Position numbers and translations under genes: made by a program. A stretch of 64,000 bases of DNA, taken from positions 1 through 64,000 of the forward strand of contig NZ_JACVOK010000001.1 of the NCBI RefSeq assembly GCF_018882465.1, given 5' to 3'. Source of the stretch: Polynucleobacter sp. 73C-SIWE. Its GTDB lineage: Bacteria; Pseudomonadota; Gammaproteobacteria; Burkholderiales; Burkholderiaceae. Below, in pieces: positions 17,183 to 27,410 of this stretch. The notes under the pieces are model-generated. The model saw only the letters and a program-made list of their open reading frames with translations. It made no database searches and was not told where the DNA came from. The first letter of the stretch is position 1; every line of letters begins with the position of its first letter.

Positions 17183-18007
17183 TTAGCTGCGCCTGATACG
17201 CATCGTCTCAAATAAACAGACGGCTGCCGCGGTAGAAACGTTGAGGGATTCAACTCGTGGGTCAATTGGAATAGAGACCCCTTTAGCCTGGGCGAGAAGA
17301 TCTTCAGAAACCCCTTGCCCCTCGCTACCCATAATCCAGGCAACTGGGTGGAGTAAATCTTTTTTGAGTGAGAAGAGTTCTTCTTCTGCATCTGCAGTGG
17401 CTGCTAGCATCGGCGCAGTTACTGCACTCAGTACTTGTTGATTAGACCAACCCTCATATAAGTCCAATAAGCGATGTGCACCCATCCCAGCACGCAGAAC
17501 TTTGCTTGACCACAAATGCGCACAACCTGTTATAGCAATGACTTGAGTAAAGCCTACGGCTGCAGCAGTACGCATTATCGAACCCACATTACCGGCATCC
17601 TGAATACGATCTAAGATGAGAACATCGCCATCCAATGTTGCGATCGATTGTGGCGGAGTCAAATAAGCTTTTGGAAGATCTAGTAGACCCGCAATATGTG
17701 GCGCATTCACAAGATCACTTAATAAATCCCATAAGGCGCTATCCAGTTGATAAACTTTGGAATCTGGACATATTTCTATATGCTTATAGACGGCCTGCGA
17801 GATTTCTACATTCTGAAGACCACGCTCAGAGGTAAGGAGGGTCTTCAAAGCAGAATCACCAACCCAAGTCTGCACAAGATGAATACCTTCTAACAAAGCC
17901 TGACCGCTAGCCAGTCTTGCTTTCTGCCCTTTAGAACCGGTTGCTTGGAGATTACGAATCTCCTTAAATAAAGGATTCTCTTTGGAGGTAATGAGGTCAA
18001 AGTTCAT
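17183..18007 (-). CDS. SPOUT-family RNA 2'-O-methyltransferase (TrmH/RlmB-like)
   Basis: The 274-residue protein has an N-terminal RNA-binding part (MNFDLITSKENPLFKEIRNL) and a C-terminal SPOUT knot with the three family motifs: DAGNVGSIMRTAAAVGF, WIMGSEGQGVS, and IPIDPRVESLNVSTAAAVCLFE. It methylates a ribose in rRNA or tRNA using S-adenosylmethionine; the exact target cannot be read from sequence. It is the last gene of the long envelope/translation run, one base after rnhB. Confidence 0.9.
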   Translation of the reverse strand: MNFDLITSKENPLFKEIRNLQATGSKGQKARLASGQALLEGIHLVQTWVGDSALKTLLTSERGLQNVEISQAVYKHIEICPDSKVYQLDSALWDLLSDLVNAPHIAGLLDLPKAYLTPPQSIATLDGDVLILDRIQDAGNVGSIMRTAAAVGFTQVIAITGCAHLWSSKVLRAGMGAHRLLDLYEGWSNQQVLSAVTAPMLAATADAEEELFSLKKDLLHPVAWIMGSEGQGVSEDLLAQAKGVSIPIDPRVESLNVSTAAAVCLFETMRIRRS

Positions 18008-18008
18008 C

Positions 18009-18602
18009 TTAGTTCACCATACCCTCAAGAACTTTTCGTACAGGTGAAAAACTTCTACGATGCTCATCACAGATACCAAACTCCTTTAAAGCTGCAAAGT
18101 GAGCTTCAGTTGGATAGCCCATGTGTTGCGCAAATCCATATTGTGGATAGCGATTGTGCAATTCTTGCATCTGGCGATCACGCGTTACTTTTGCAATGAT
18201 AGATGCTGCCGAAATCACCTGCTCTTTAGAGTCACCTTTGATGATTGCTTCAGAGGGTATTGGTAACTCAGGGCAACGATTGCCATCAATCAGCGCCTTG
18301 TCTGGCCAGGAGCCCAGTCTGCCGCTTAAATCTTCAACGGCACGACGCATCGCTAACATCGTGGCTTGCAAAATATTAATATCATCAATTTCTGCAGGAC
18401 TTGCTTCCCCAAGACCCCAGGCTTTTGCCTTTTCCATGATCTGTTCATAGAGAAATTCTCGACGCGCAGGAGTCAGCTTCTTGGAGTCTTTTAAACCTGC
18501 GATTGGATTCATAGGATCGAGCACTACTGCCCCTGCCACTACCGATCCAACAAGTGGTCCACGTCCTGCTTCATCAACACCACAGACCCAAATCAGGCTC
18601 AC
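18009..18602 (-). CDS. rnhB: Ribonuclease HII
   Basis: The enzyme cuts RNA in RNA:DNA hybrids and at single ribonucleotides in DNA. The 197-residue protein shows the type 2 RNase H start [16 protein letters not shown] motif (here [23 protein letters not shown]), [10 protein letters not shown], and the downstream aspartates in KALIDGN and [10 protein letters not shown]. The start is GTG at 18602, overlapping the lpxB stop (GTGA), as is common for lpxB-rnhB pairs. Confidence 0.96.
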   Translation of the reverse strand: MSLIWVCGVDEAGRGPLVGSVVAGAVVLDPMNPIAGLKDSKKLTPARREFLYEQIMEKAKAWGLGEASPAEIDDINILQATMLAMRRAVEDLSGRLGSWPDKALIDGNRCPELPIPSEAIIKGDSKEQVISAASIIAKVTRDRQMQELHNRYPQYGFAQHMGYPTEAHFAALKEFGICDEHRRSFSPVRKVLEGMVN

Positions 18603-19804
18603 GAATTGACTCTTTTCAGACGACTATTTGCAATGGTTTGAGCAACTGCTTGCGCAACCAAAAGGCCAGTTGGTCGGCGAAGTGTCTCGTGCATTTGTGC
18701 AAAGCGTGCTTTTAGCTCGGCAACTTTTTCCGGATGATCGAGCCATTCCTGTAATGCCTTGGCTAATTTTTGAGGAGTAGCATCATATTGCAATAGCTCA
18801 GGTACTACAAACTCACCACATAAGATATTGGGCAATCCTACATAAGGTAAATACCCTTGGCGCTTCATGATTTGCGCAGTAAGCCAGGGCACCTTATAAG
18901 AAATCACCATTGGCTTTTTCCATAAAGCTGCTTGTAAGGTGGCTGTGCCACTGGCAATCAGTACCACATCAGAGGCTTCTAATACTTCATCCGCCATACC
19001 ATCAAGTAAATGAATCTGAATATCCGGATTTTTGGCTTTAGTCTTGATGAGGAGCTCTTCGAGTGGGGCGCGCAGTCTTGGTGTTGCTACCGGAATTAAA
19101 AAATGGAGCTTTTGACCCTTGAGCTGTTCTGCTAGCAACTCAATCGTTTCAAAAAATATCGGCGCTATCAGTTCAATCTCCGAACTACGACTACCTGGTA
19201 AAACGGCGATCACCGTTCCATCAAACGCATTGCCGGGAAGCTTTTGTATATTCGTAATTTTTTCTCGAGCCTGATTTACATTTGGCGCAAGTGGAATTTC
19301 ACTTGCAAGAGGATGCCCTACATAGGTTGATGCCACACCTGCACGATCGTATATCTCAGTTTCGAATGGAAAAATACATAGCATTCGCTCGACAGCTTGA
19401 GAAATCTTCTTAATACGCCCTGCTCTCCACGCCCAAATTGAAGGAGAGACAAAATGTAAAGTTGGAATACCTGCTTTACGCAATTGCAGCTCAACGCCTA
19501 AATTAAAATCTGGCGCATCTATTCCTAAATAAACATCGGGGCGCCCCTCAGCCATCAGATTTTGGATGAGCTCTTTACGAAGCTTAAGAATGGCGGGAAG
19601 TTGTTGAATTGCCTCAACGTAACCCCGAACACTCAAGGTCTCCATCGGCCAATCAGAGCGCATACCCTCAGCTTGCATGCGAGGACCCCCAATGCCATAA
19701 ACCTCTAAGCCAGCCATATGCGGAATTTGATTTAAAGCACTAAGTACTGGTGCAGCAAGTAAATCACCAGAGGGTTCGCCAGCCACACAAGCTAACTTAG
19801 ACAA
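18599..19804 (-). CDS. lpxB: Lipid-A-disaccharide synthase
   Basis: LpxB is a family 19 glycosyltransferase that joins UDP-diacylglucosamine and lipid X at the inner face of the inner membrane. The 401-residue sequence has [16 protein letters not shown] at the N-terminus, [38 protein letters not shown] and [24 protein letters not shown]. The start appears to be TTG (19804) with TAAGG seven bases before it; no ATG is available without losing conserved residues. Nine bases follow lpxA. Confidence 0.96.
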   Translation of the reverse strand: MSKLACVAGEPSGDLLAAPVLSALNQIPHMAGLEVYGIGGPRMQAEGMRSDWPMETLSVRGYVEAIQQLPAILKLRKELIQNLMAEGRPDVYLGIDAPDFNLGVELQLRKAGIPTLHFVSPSIWAWRAGRIKKISQAVERMLCIFPFETEIYDRAGVASTYVGHPLASEIPLAPNVNQAREKITNIQKLPGNAFDGTVIAVLPGSRSSEIELIAPIFFETIELLAEQLKGQKLHFLIPVATPRLRAPLEELLIKTKAKNPDIQIHLLDGMADEVLEASDVVLIASGTATLQAALWKKPMVISYKVPWLTAQIMKRQGYLPYVGLPNILCGEFVVPELLQYDATPQKLAKALQEWLDHPEKVAELKARFAQMHETLRRPTGLLVAQAVAQTIANSRLKRVNS

Positions 19805-19813
19805 AGCAGAACC

Positions 19814-20611
19814 TTACCGAATGATGCCGCGCGTAGAGGCGGCAATGAAATCATGAAACTGGGTCAGTTTTTCTGTCGTAGCAGCATCGGTCGCATTTGC
19901 AGTAATCATTTTTTTGATTTCTACCTTAGCATCCTCAAAGCTTAGGCCATCTTTGTAGAGAACCTTATAGGCCTGACGTAATGCAGAAATTGTTTCGCTG
20001 GAGAACCCACGGCGCTTTAGACCCTCAACGTTAATACCGTGTGGAGTAGCCTTATCGCCAGCCGCAATGACAAACGGCGGAATATCTTGAACCAAAACAG
20101 AAGCCCCACCAAGCATGACATGCTGTCCAATACGGACAAATTGATGAACTCCAGACATGCCGCCCATAATGGCCCAGTCTTCCACTTGGACGTGACCTGC
20201 AATTTGAGCATTACTAGAGAAAATAGTGTGATTACCGACTTGGCAGTCATGTGCAATATGCACATAAGACATAATCCAGTTATCGCTACCAATACGAGTG
20301 ATGCCAACATCCTGCGCCGTACCAGTGTGAATGGTTGTAAATTCTCGGATGGTATTTCGATCACCAATAATGAGTTGAGTAGGCTCACCACGATATTTCA
20401 TATCCTGAGGAGCACCACCAATTGAGGCGAAATGTGCAAAATGATTATCTTTACCGATCGTCGTATAACCCTCGATGACGGTATGTGAGCCCACTTTTGT
20501 ACCAGCGCCAATCTTTACATTGGGACCGATAACAGAATACGGGCCAATCTCAACATCGCCAGCCAGTTCGGCTTTGCTATCAACAACGGCTGATGCATGA
20601 ATCCGATTCAT
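19814..20611 (-). CDS. lpxA: UDP-N-acetylglucosamine acyltransferase
   Basis: LpxA adds a 3-hydroxyacyl chain from ACP to UDP-GlcNAc, the first step of lipid A synthesis. The 265-residue protein is a left-handed beta helix of hexapeptide repeats from about residue 5 to 190 ([20 protein letters not shown] onward), with the catalytic region around [12 protein letters not shown] and the C-terminal helical part [17 protein letters not shown]. Its ATG shares one base with the fabZ stop (TAATG). Acyl chain length cannot be judged. Confidence 0.96.
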   Translation of the reverse strand: MNRIHASAVVDSKAELAGDVEIGPYSVIGPNVKIGAGTKVGSHTVIEGYTTIGKDNHFAHFASIGGAPQDMKYRGEPTQLIIGDRNTIREFTTIHTGTAQDVGITRIGSDNWIMSYVHIAHDCQVGNHTIFSSNAQIAGHVQVEDWAIMGGMSGVHQFVRIGQHVMLGGASVLVQDIPPFVIAAGDKATPHGINVEGLKRRGFSSETISALRQAYKVLYKDGLSFEDAKVEIKKMITANATDAATTEKLTQFHDFIAASTRGIIR

Positions 20612-21060
20612 TACGTACCTTTCGAACGAACTGCACAGGTAATATTTCCTTCGGCAGCAATCTCGCCATCTACAGTTGCCTGGACAGAAAATTTATAGAT
20701 GCCAGCACGACCGCGCTCTAGCTTGGCAGTCATGATTAACTGGTCACCTGGCAATACTGGCTTTTTAAAACGCGCACCATCAATACCAGCAAAGTAATAG
20801 ATAGCGTCTTCTGCACGCTCTTCTGAAAAAGTCAGCAAGGCAGCAGTCTGAGCCAAAGCTTCAATAATGAGAACGCCCGGCATTACTGGAAAATCTGGAA
20901 AATGCCCCTGGAAGAATGGCTCATTCATCGTTACATTCTTGAGAGCGGTAATCGTTTCACGAGGAGTAATTTCAAGCACGCGATCGACTAATAAAAACGG
21001 ATAGCGATGCGGCAATAACTTCAGAATCTTATTGATATCGATCGCATTAGCTTTACTCAT
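20611..21060 (-). CDS. fabZ: 3-hydroxyacyl-ACP dehydratase FabZ
   Basis: FabZ dehydrates 3-hydroxyacyl-ACP in fatty acid elongation. The 149-residue hot-dog fold protein has [16 protein letters not shown], the catalytic histidine in [14 protein letters not shown] (His53) and the glutamate in [11 protein letters not shown]. It sits between lpxD and lpxA, the usual place, where it competes with LpxA for hydroxyacyl-ACP. Confidence 0.97.
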   Translation of the reverse strand: MSKANAIDINKILKLLPHRYPFLLVDRVLEITPRETITALKNVTMNEPFFQGHFPDFPVMPGVLIIEALAQTAALLTFSEERAEDAIYYFAGIDGARFKKPVLPGDQLIMTAKLERGRAGIYKFSVQATVDGEIAAEGNITCAVRSKGT

Positions 21061-21101
21061 AAATTACCTGCTTAAAAGTGAATATTAAATTGCCAAGAGC
21101 C

Positions 21102-22169
21102 TTATGACTCTGAATGCTTGCTTTTATCCAACAAACGCAAGCGTTGACGTATTTTATCTAGGCCACGCAAAATGGCAGCATTTTTCTCCCAAGCACTGTG
21201 AGGCATCGAGGGGTAAACTCCCGTGAAATGCTGTCCTGGCTCAGTAATAGAGCGAATGATGGAGGTATTGCCCGAAACGGTGGTTCTATCGGCAATAGTA
21301 AGATGTCCTGCAAAATTGGCTGCTCCGCCAATGATGCAGGAATTACCAATTTTTGTGCTACCTGAAATAGCGGCGCATCCGGCAATTACACAGCACTTGC
21401 CTATAAGAACATTGTGAGCAATTTGTACTTGATTATCTATTTTTGTTCCAGCGCCAATCATGGTATCACTCATCGCACCACGGTCAATCGTAGTTGATGC
21501 ACCAATCTCTACATCATCACCAATGACTACCCGACCAGTTTGCGGGATCTTGACCCACTCTCCACCGCTAGCAGAAAAATCTGGAGCAAATCCGAAGCCA
21601 TCTGCGCCAATGACGGCACCACTGTGAATAATGCAGCGCTCGCCAATTTGAGTCTCATGATAAATAGACACCGATGGATAAATCAGCGTATCGCTTGCAA
21701 TCTCGGCATTCATTGCGACGCTCGTATTACCTAAAATCGCCACACACTCACCTAGCTTTACTCCAGGGCCAATCTGCACAAAAGGGCCGATATGGCATGA
21801 AGCAGGAATCGTTGCTGTGGAATCTATTGCAGCACTTGAATGGACTCCTGGACTATATTTTGGCGCACTTGCTTTTGCAAAATACTGAGCGATTCTGGCA
21901 AAAGTTGCGTAAGGATTTTGAGAGACAAAGTAAACCCGTTTAGAGGTGTTCTCAGTCGGATTTGCCTGCAAGAACTCTAAATCAGCTTTATTAACAATCA
22001 ATGCGCCCGCTGCGCTATCTCTCGCCTGCAGGCGATACAGCGGATTAGAAAGAAAGGAGATTTGGTTGGGCTGCGCCTGCTCTAGAGGGGCGAGTCCGAT
22101 AAATGCTGTGGAGGCCTCCCCCACCAAGCTTGCTTGAAACTGTTCGGCCAGCTCAATGGCAGTAGGCAT
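21102..22169 (-). CDS. lpxD: UDP-3-O-(3-hydroxyacyl)glucosamine N-acyltransferase
   Basis: LpxD adds the second acyl chain in lipid A synthesis. The 355-residue protein has the N-terminal uridine-binding domain ([24 protein letters not shown]), a long left-handed beta helix of hexapeptide repeats (about 105-300), the active-site [14 protein letters not shown] segment and a C-terminal helix. It starts four bases after the skp stop. Confidence 0.96.
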   Translation of the reverse strand: MPTAIELAEQFQASLVGEASTAFIGLAPLEQAQPNQISFLSNPLYRLQARDSAAGALIVNKADLEFLQANPTENTSKRVYFVSQNPYATFARIAQYFAKASAPKYSPGVHSSAAIDSTATIPASCHIGPFVQIGPGVKLGECVAILGNTSVAMNAEIASDTLIYPSVSIYHETQIGERCIIHSGAVIGADGFGFAPDFSASGGEWVKIPQTGRVVIGDDVEIGASTTIDRGAMSDTMIGAGTKIDNQVQIAHNVLIGKCCVIAGCAAISGSTKIGNSCIIGGAANFAGHLTIADRTTVSGNTSIIRSITEPGQHFTGVYPSMPHSAWEKNAAILRGLDKIRQRLRLLDKSKHSES

Positions 22170-22173
22170 AAGT

Positions 22174-22701
22174 TTACTTTAGGCTATTTAAAACCCTGAT
22201 GATTTCATCAGTAACATCAACCTTAGGATTAGCATAAGGAGGATCTTGGACGATGATATCTAATTTTTTTTGCTCGGCAACCTGTTTGAGCGCAATATTG
22301 GCCTTCTCAGCAATCTTGGCGCGGTCCTCAAAGTTTCTTTGGTTAAGGTCTTCTGTAAACTCACGTTGCTTACGTTGCAGTTCGCGATCTTGCTCAGCTA
22401 GATCACGTTGACGACGAATGCGCTCTGCTTCATTCATTACGGCAGCATCACGATCTAATTTTTCAGCTGCAGCTTTTATCTTTCCTGCGGCCTCTCTGAT
22501 ATCATTTTGGCGCTTAGAAAAATCTTTTTCAATTCTAGCCTGACTTTGTTTGGCAATATTAGATTCGTTAAACAGTTTGTCAACATTGACAGCGCCAATT
22601 CTCGTCCCTGCATCCTGAGCAAAAACTTGTGGTGCAATCATCGCCACTATTGCAGCAACTAAACTGATTTGAATGCATTTAGAAAAATGATAAAACTTCA
22701 T
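22174..22701 (-). CDS. skp: Periplasmic chaperone Skp/OmpH
   Basis: Skp holds unfolded outer-membrane proteins in the periplasm and hands them to BamA. With the ATG at 22701 the precursor is 175 residues, has a signal peptide ([20 protein letters not shown] through PQVFA) and a mature part that is a long charged helical region (about 60-140) with many Glu, Arg and Gln, the Skp tentacles. The upstream TTG (22719) in the track frame lacks a signal; the ATG has GAGGAAAG in front. It sits between bamA and lpxD. Confidence 0.93.
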   Translation of the reverse strand: MKFYHFSKCIQISLVAAIVAMIAPQVFAQDAGTRIGAVNVDKLFNESNIAKQSQARIEKDFSKRQNDIREAAGKIKAAAEKLDRDAAVMNEAERIRRQRDLAEQDRELQRKQREFTEDLNQRNFEDRAKIAEKANIALKQVAEQKKLDIIVQDPPYANPKVDVTDEIIRVLNSLK

Positions 22702-22719
22702 AAAACTTTCCTCAAACAA

Positions 22720-25068
22720 TTAAAACGCTGTACCGACCTGGAACTGTAAGCGCTGCACGTTAGCAGTTGGATACGGCTTATACGGAATACCGTAGCTAAA
22801 CTTGAGCGGTCCCAAGGGTGAAATCCATGATATACCCAAACCGTAAGAATAACTCAAAACGAGATTGATATTTTCCCCAAAAGCATTACCGCCATCTATA
22901 AACGCAAAAGTACGCAATGTCTTATCAATTCCCGACCCAGGAACTGGAACGGTATATTCCACATTAGTGACGATTTTCGATTGTCCTCCCGTTGGCTGAT
23001 TAATGCCAAGTGTCGTGTTGTAGAACTGTGGTCCAAGCGATCCGGGCGAATATCCACGGACCGAACCAATACCGCCAACATAGTAGTTTTTGGTAATTGG
23101 GAATGGATTATTTCCGTAGGCCTCACCATAACCAACCTCACCATTAAAGGACAGAATATTTCCTTTTGAGAATGAATGGTACTTTTGGTACTGCCCAAAC
23201 AAACGATAGAAAGTCATATTGCCTGCGGGAGTACCTACCTCTGCAGTCAACTGCTGCAAAGAACCAGTCGACGGAATTAAGGCACTATCTCGACCATCAC
23301 GAGACCAACCTGCAGTCAATGGAATATTATAAGTAGTTAGTGTTGCGGGATAGCCTGGTGGCGCGATGCCATAGCTTTGAGCATAGGTTAAATACGGTTG
23401 AGGAGTATTCGAAGAGGTTTGAATCTGATAAGCCTCAAGCCCCGTTCCAAAGAAAATTCGATCTACTTCAGTGTAAGGAACACCAAACTTAATGTTTGAG
23501 CCAACCGACTTAATTTGATAATTAGTATCGCCAACGTAATAAAGAGGCTTTGAAGACCGATAGAAAAGGTCGGTATAGCGACTAATACCATCTTCAGTGA
23601 AGTATGGGTCGTAATTTGATAGGGTGAGATTTTGATTAATCTTTCCTAAAGAAAAATTTAAACCAACTGCCGTACCAGTGCCAAATGCATTATCTTGATT
23701 AATACCTGCCGATAGAATTAACTTTTCTGTAGATGAAAAACCAGCACCAATCGTTACTGCACCAGTAGGCTTTTCAGTAACCTTCACTTTCACATCCACC
23801 TGATCCGGTGACCCAGGCACATCCTCTGTTGAGATATCGGTTTCCGTAAAGTAACCCATACGACCCAAGCGCTTTTTAGATAAATCGATCTTGTCACTAT
23901 CAAACCAAGAGCTTTCAAACTGACGCATTTCTCGACGAATCACAATGTCACGAGTTTTTGCATTACCAGAAATGGCCACTTGACGAACATAGATACGACG
24001 TCCCGGATCAACTACCAAAGTTAAATCAACTTCCGCCTTATCACGTCGTATATCAGGTTGTGGATTAATGGTTGCAAAAGCATAACCATATGAACCTAAA
24101 ATCTCAGCGATAGCCTTGGTACTCTCTGTCAACTTGGCAGAAGAAAAGATATCGCCAGGCTTTAAAGTAACCAACTGCATCAACTCAGCCTCTTTACCTA
24201 AAGCCTCGCCTGCGATACGCACATCTTTCACTGTGAACTTTTTACCCTCATTAATACTGATAGTAAGGTAAATGCCTTTTTTATCCGGAGTGATCGATAC
24301 CTGGGTAGATTCGATTACGAACTCAAGATATCCGCGATTTAAATAGTAAGAACGAATTGCTTCTAGGTCAGCAGTCAGCTTTTGCTTGGAATACAAGTTA
24401 TCTTTGCTATACCAAGATAACCAACCGCCAGTTTTAAGTTGCATCTCACCCTTGAGGGTACTCTCGCTAAAGGCCTCGTTACCAATGAAATTGACCTCTT
24501 GAATTTTGGCAACAGGACCTTCATCAATATTAAAATAGATGGCTACCTGATTACGCTCAAGCGGGGTAACTGTAGCTACTACTTCAGCTGCATACATACC
24601 CTTACTAACATACTGACGTTTTAGCTCTTGTTCGGCCTTATCAATTAAGGCCTTGTCATAAAAACGTGCCTCTGACACACCCACGGCCTTCAATGACTTT
24701 CTCACAATCTCTTGGTCAAACTCCTTCATTCCCGTAAATTCAATACGAGAAATTGTTGGGCGCTCTTCAACAATCACAATCAGAACGTTACCCTGAGCCT
24801 GAATTTGTACGTCTCTAAAAAAGCCAGTGCTATATAAAGCCCTAATTGCTTCCCCACCCTTATCTTCTGTGAAAGTATCTCCAACCTGCACAGACAGATA
24901 ACTAAAGACCGTACCTGGCTCAACGCGCTGCAATCCCTCTACGCGAATATCTCTAACAACGAAAGATTCAGCTGCATATACATTCAAACTGAGTGCGGCA
25001 GAAATCACCAACAAAAGCTGGGCTAGCAGACGGGATGCGCTACGAAAAGGTGAGATCAGAAAGTTCAA
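22720..25068 (-). CDS. bamA: Outer-membrane protein assembly factor BamA
   Basis: BamA inserts beta-barrel proteins into the outer membrane. The 782-residue precursor has a signal peptide ending NVYA, five POTRA domains (about residues 35-440) and a C-terminal 16-strand barrel with the VRGY motif (IGSVRGYSPGSLGP) and the terminal phenylalanine (VGTAF). The only start that keeps the signal peptide is a TTG at 25068, which overlaps the rseP stop by four bases, so translation is probably coupled. Order rseP-bamA-skp-lpxD is standard. Confidence 0.96.
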   Translation of the reverse strand: MNFLISPFRSASRLLAQLLLVISAALSLNVYAAESFVVRDIRVEGLQRVEPGTVFSYLSVQVGDTFTEDKGGEAIRALYSTGFFRDVQIQAQGNVLIVIVEERPTISRIEFTGMKEFDQEIVRKSLKAVGVSEARFYDKALIDKAEQELKRQYVSKGMYAAEVVATVTPLERNQVAIYFNIDEGPVAKIQEVNFIGNEAFSESTLKGEMQLKTGGWLSWYSKDNLYSKQKLTADLEAIRSYYLNRGYLEFVIESTQVSITPDKKGIYLTISINEGKKFTVKDVRIAGEALGKEAELMQLVTLKPGDIFSSAKLTESTKAIAEILGSYGYAFATINPQPDIRRDKAEVDLTLVVDPGRRIYVRQVAISGNAKTRDIVIRREMRQFESSWFDSDKIDLSKKRLGRMGYFTETDISTEDVPGSPDQVDVKVKVTEKPTGAVTIGAGFSSTEKLILSAGINQDNAFGTGTAVGLNFSLGKINQNLTLSNYDPYFTEDGISRYTDLFYRSSKPLYYVGDTNYQIKSVGSNIKFGVPYTEVDRIFFGTGLEAYQIQTSSNTPQPYLTYAQSYGIAPPGYPATLTTYNIPLTAGWSRDGRDSALIPSTGSLQQLTAEVGTPAGNMTFYRLFGQYQKYHSFSKGNILSFNGEVGYGEAYGNNPFPITKNYYVGGIGSVRGYSPGSLGPQFYNTTLGINQPTGGQSKIVTNVEYTVPVPGSGIDKTLRTFAFIDGGNAFGENINLVLSYSYGLGISWISPLGPLKFSYGIPYKPYPTANVQRLQFQVGTAF

Positions 25069-26195
25069 GGCGAAAAATAGCGTTGTAAATCATTAAACAA
25101 GGCTAGCAGAGACAGGGAAATCAGCAGTAGAAAGCCCACTTTCTGGAACTGTTCTTGCACTGAAATCGATAGTCTCTTACCAGCGACTAACTCCCATGCA
25201 TCATACAGTAGCTGACCCCCATCAAGCATCGGGAACGGGAGCAAATTGAGCAAGCCAATACTAATACTCATAAGTGCTAAAAATGCAAAAAAAGGTTGCC
25301 AACCAACCTGAGCAGACTTGCCCGCCATATCCGCAATACTGAATGGCCCCCCGAGCTGCTTTAAGGAGGTGTTTCCGGTAAACAGTCCAGCCATCAGCCT
25401 TACCGAGACCTTGGTAATAAGCCATACCCTCTCGGCTGCAAACCCGATAGCGTCAACCGGCCCCAATTTCAAGTCAGTCCACTCCGCCAGAGGCAGCGAC
25501 TTAGGCAGAACACCAAGGGCTAATATGTGGTCATTTTCCGGGTTTGCCTGAGGCATATCCGAAGCCAAAAAGGTCTTAACGTAGCTATTACCAGAGGGGC
25601 TCTGCATTTCCAAGGAAAATCCAGATTCAGCGGTAAGGGCATCCAACAGAATCCAGCGCAAAGCATTCCAACTAGGCACGGGCTCAAATTCACCAGAAAT
25701 GGGCACAGAATTTGAGCTCGGTAGACTCTGCCAACCAATCACACGATCGCCCTCTAAAACACCCAATTTAGCGGCCACTGAATTTTCAGGGGGCGCTTTC
25801 AGGATCGCAGGTAATTGTGGTGCACCAGAAATATAAATCACGGCGAATAAAACTACCGCTAAGAAAAAATTGGCGAATGGGCCAGCTGCAACAATCAAAG
25901 ACCGCTGCCACAGCGGCTTGTAATCAAATGCTTCTAATTGGTCTGCAGCAGTAATCTTTTGCTGACGGTCTCGCCCATCTAGCAACTTCACATAACCGCC
26001 TAAGGGAATGGAAGCGAGAACCCACTCTGTTTTATTGTTCGCAATATAGGTAAACAAGGGTTTACCAAACCCAACCGCGAAGCGAAGTACACGTACACCA
26101 CACAAGCGCGCTGCTAAAAAATGTCCAAACTCATGAAAACTCACGAGTACACCCAGGGTGACTAAAAATGCAGCAAGAGTAATAAGTGCCTGCAA
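25065..26195 (-). CDS. rseP: Site-2 protease RseP, short form
   Basis: RseP is an intramembrane zinc protease that cuts anti-sigma factors such as RseA. The zinc motif HEFGH is at residues 21-25 and the second metal site is in LLPFPMLDGGQ. The protein has 376 residues, clearly shorter than the ~450 of Escherichia coli. The periplasmic part between the first and later helices is about 180 residues, which leaves room for only one clear PDZ domain. The start is TTG (26195) with AGGA six bases before it. Frame is intact throughout, so this is a real short form and not a broken gene. Confidence 0.94.
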   Translation of the reverse strand: MQALITLAAFLVTLGVLVSFHEFGHFLAARLCGVRVLRFAVGFGKPLFTYIANNKTEWVLASIPLGGYVKLLDGRDRQQKITAADQLEAFDYKPLWQRSLIVAAGPFANFFLAVVLFAVIYISGAPQLPAILKAPPENSVAAKLGVLEGDRVIGWQSLPSSNSVPISGEFEPVPSWNALRWILLDALTAESGFSLEMQSPSGNSYVKTFLASDMPQANPENDHILALGVLPKSLPLAEWTDLKLGPVDAIGFAAERVWLITKVSVRLMAGLFTGNTSLKQLGGPFSIADMAGKSAQVGWQPFFAFLALMSISIGLLNLLPFPMLDGGQLLYDAWELVAGKRLSISVQEQFQKVGFLLLISLSLLALFNDLQRYFSP

Positions 26196-26219
26196 ATAAA
26201 TTCCTAATGACTTTTTAAA

Positions 26220-27410
26220 TTAAGAGTTGAAAGTTTTAATGAAATCACGCGTTACCGTTCTAGCTTGCGCATCAATCTCCAAAATAGATTCGATTGAGTC
26301 TGCGTTTGATACGGGTATAGCGCTGAGTGTTTTCTCAACTACATTAGGGATTTGCAAATAAGGCATGCCTTCATCCAAAAATGCTGCCACCGCAATCTCA
26401 TTAGCTGCATTCAAAACAGTGGGCGCTGTGCCCCCTACTTTTGCAGCGGCAAATGCTAGAGACAAACAAGGGAAGCGAGCTAAGTCTGGCTCGTTAAAAC
26501 TCAACGCCGCTAATTGGGTCAGGCTTAATGGAGCAACACCCGCATCAATTCGCTCGGGCCATGCTAAACCATAAGCAATTGGAGTACGCATATCAGGTTG
26601 ACCTAATTGAGCAATCACAGAGCCATCTCGGTAGCGCACCATGGAATGCACTACGCTTTGCGGATGAATGAACACTTTAATTTTTTCTAAAGACAAGCCG
26701 AATAGCCAAAAAGCCTCAATCACTTCAAGACCTTTATTCATCATGGTTGCTGAATCAACGGAAATTTTTCTGCCCATTACCCAGTTTGGATGGGCGCAGG
26801 CTTGCTCAGGCGTAATACCCCCCAATTGATCCAATGGAGTATTACGAAATGGACCACCGGAAGCAGTTAACCAAAGCTCCTCAACACCCAAACCTGGTGA
26901 TGGCGCTTTCGTATATTGGTTCGGTAGACACTGAAAGATTGCATTGTGCTCGCTATCGATGGGCAGCAACTCGCCGCCACCCTGTTTCATAGCTTGCATG
27001 AACAGATTGCCAGACATGACTAATGCTTCCTTGTTTGCTAGCAAGACTCTTTTACCTGCCTTAGCTGCAGCCAAGGTAGGCACCAAGCCTGCCGCGCCTA
27101 CTATGGCAGCCATCACGGTGTCACACCCGGAGTCGGTCACTGCAGTTACTAAAGCCTGAGGGCCATAAAGCACTTGGGTATTGATGTTCTGATCGCGCAA
27201 TAACTTCTCTAGACGAGCTGCTCCATCAGCGTCAGCAAGTACTGCAATTGCAGGCTTAAATTCTGCGCACTGCTGTGCCAATCGATCGACTTGTTTACTT
27301 GCCGTCAGTGCGACTACCTTAAACCGCTCCGGATGAGCGCGAATCACATCTAGCGTATTAACACCGATAGAACCGGTAGATCCCAGAATAGCAACTTGCT
27401 TTATTGTCAT
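26220..27410 (-). CDS. dxr: 1-deoxy-D-xylulose-5-phosphate reductoisomerase
   Basis: Dxr makes methylerythritol phosphate, the committed step of the non-mevalonate isoprenoid pathway that feeds quinones, undecaprenyl lipids and, in phototrophs, carotenoids and phytol. The 396-residue protein has the NADPH motif GSTGSIGVNTLDVI, ANKEALVMSG, PIDSEHNAIFQCL and the DSATMMNKGLEVIEA segment. Its ATG overlaps the cdsA stop by one base. Confidence 0.97.
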   Translation of the reverse strand: MTIKQVAILGSTGSIGVNTLDVIRAHPERFKVVALTASKQVDRLAQQCAEFKPAIAVLADADGAARLEKLLRDQNINTQVLYGPQALVTAVTDSGCDTVMAAIVGAAGLVPTLAAAKAGKRVLLANKEALVMSGNLFMQAMKQGGGELLPIDSEHNAIFQCLPNQYTKAPSPGLGVEELWLTASGGPFRNTPLDQLGGITPEQACAHPNWVMGRKISVDSATMMNKGLEVIEAFWLFGLSLEKIKVFIHPQSVVHSMVRYRDGSVIAQLGQPDMRTPIAYGLAWPERIDAGVAPLSLTQLAALSFNEPDLARFPCLSLAFAAAKVGGTAPTVLNAANEIAVAAFLDEGMPYLQIPNVVEKTLSAIPVSNADSIESILEIDAQARTVTRDFIKTFNS

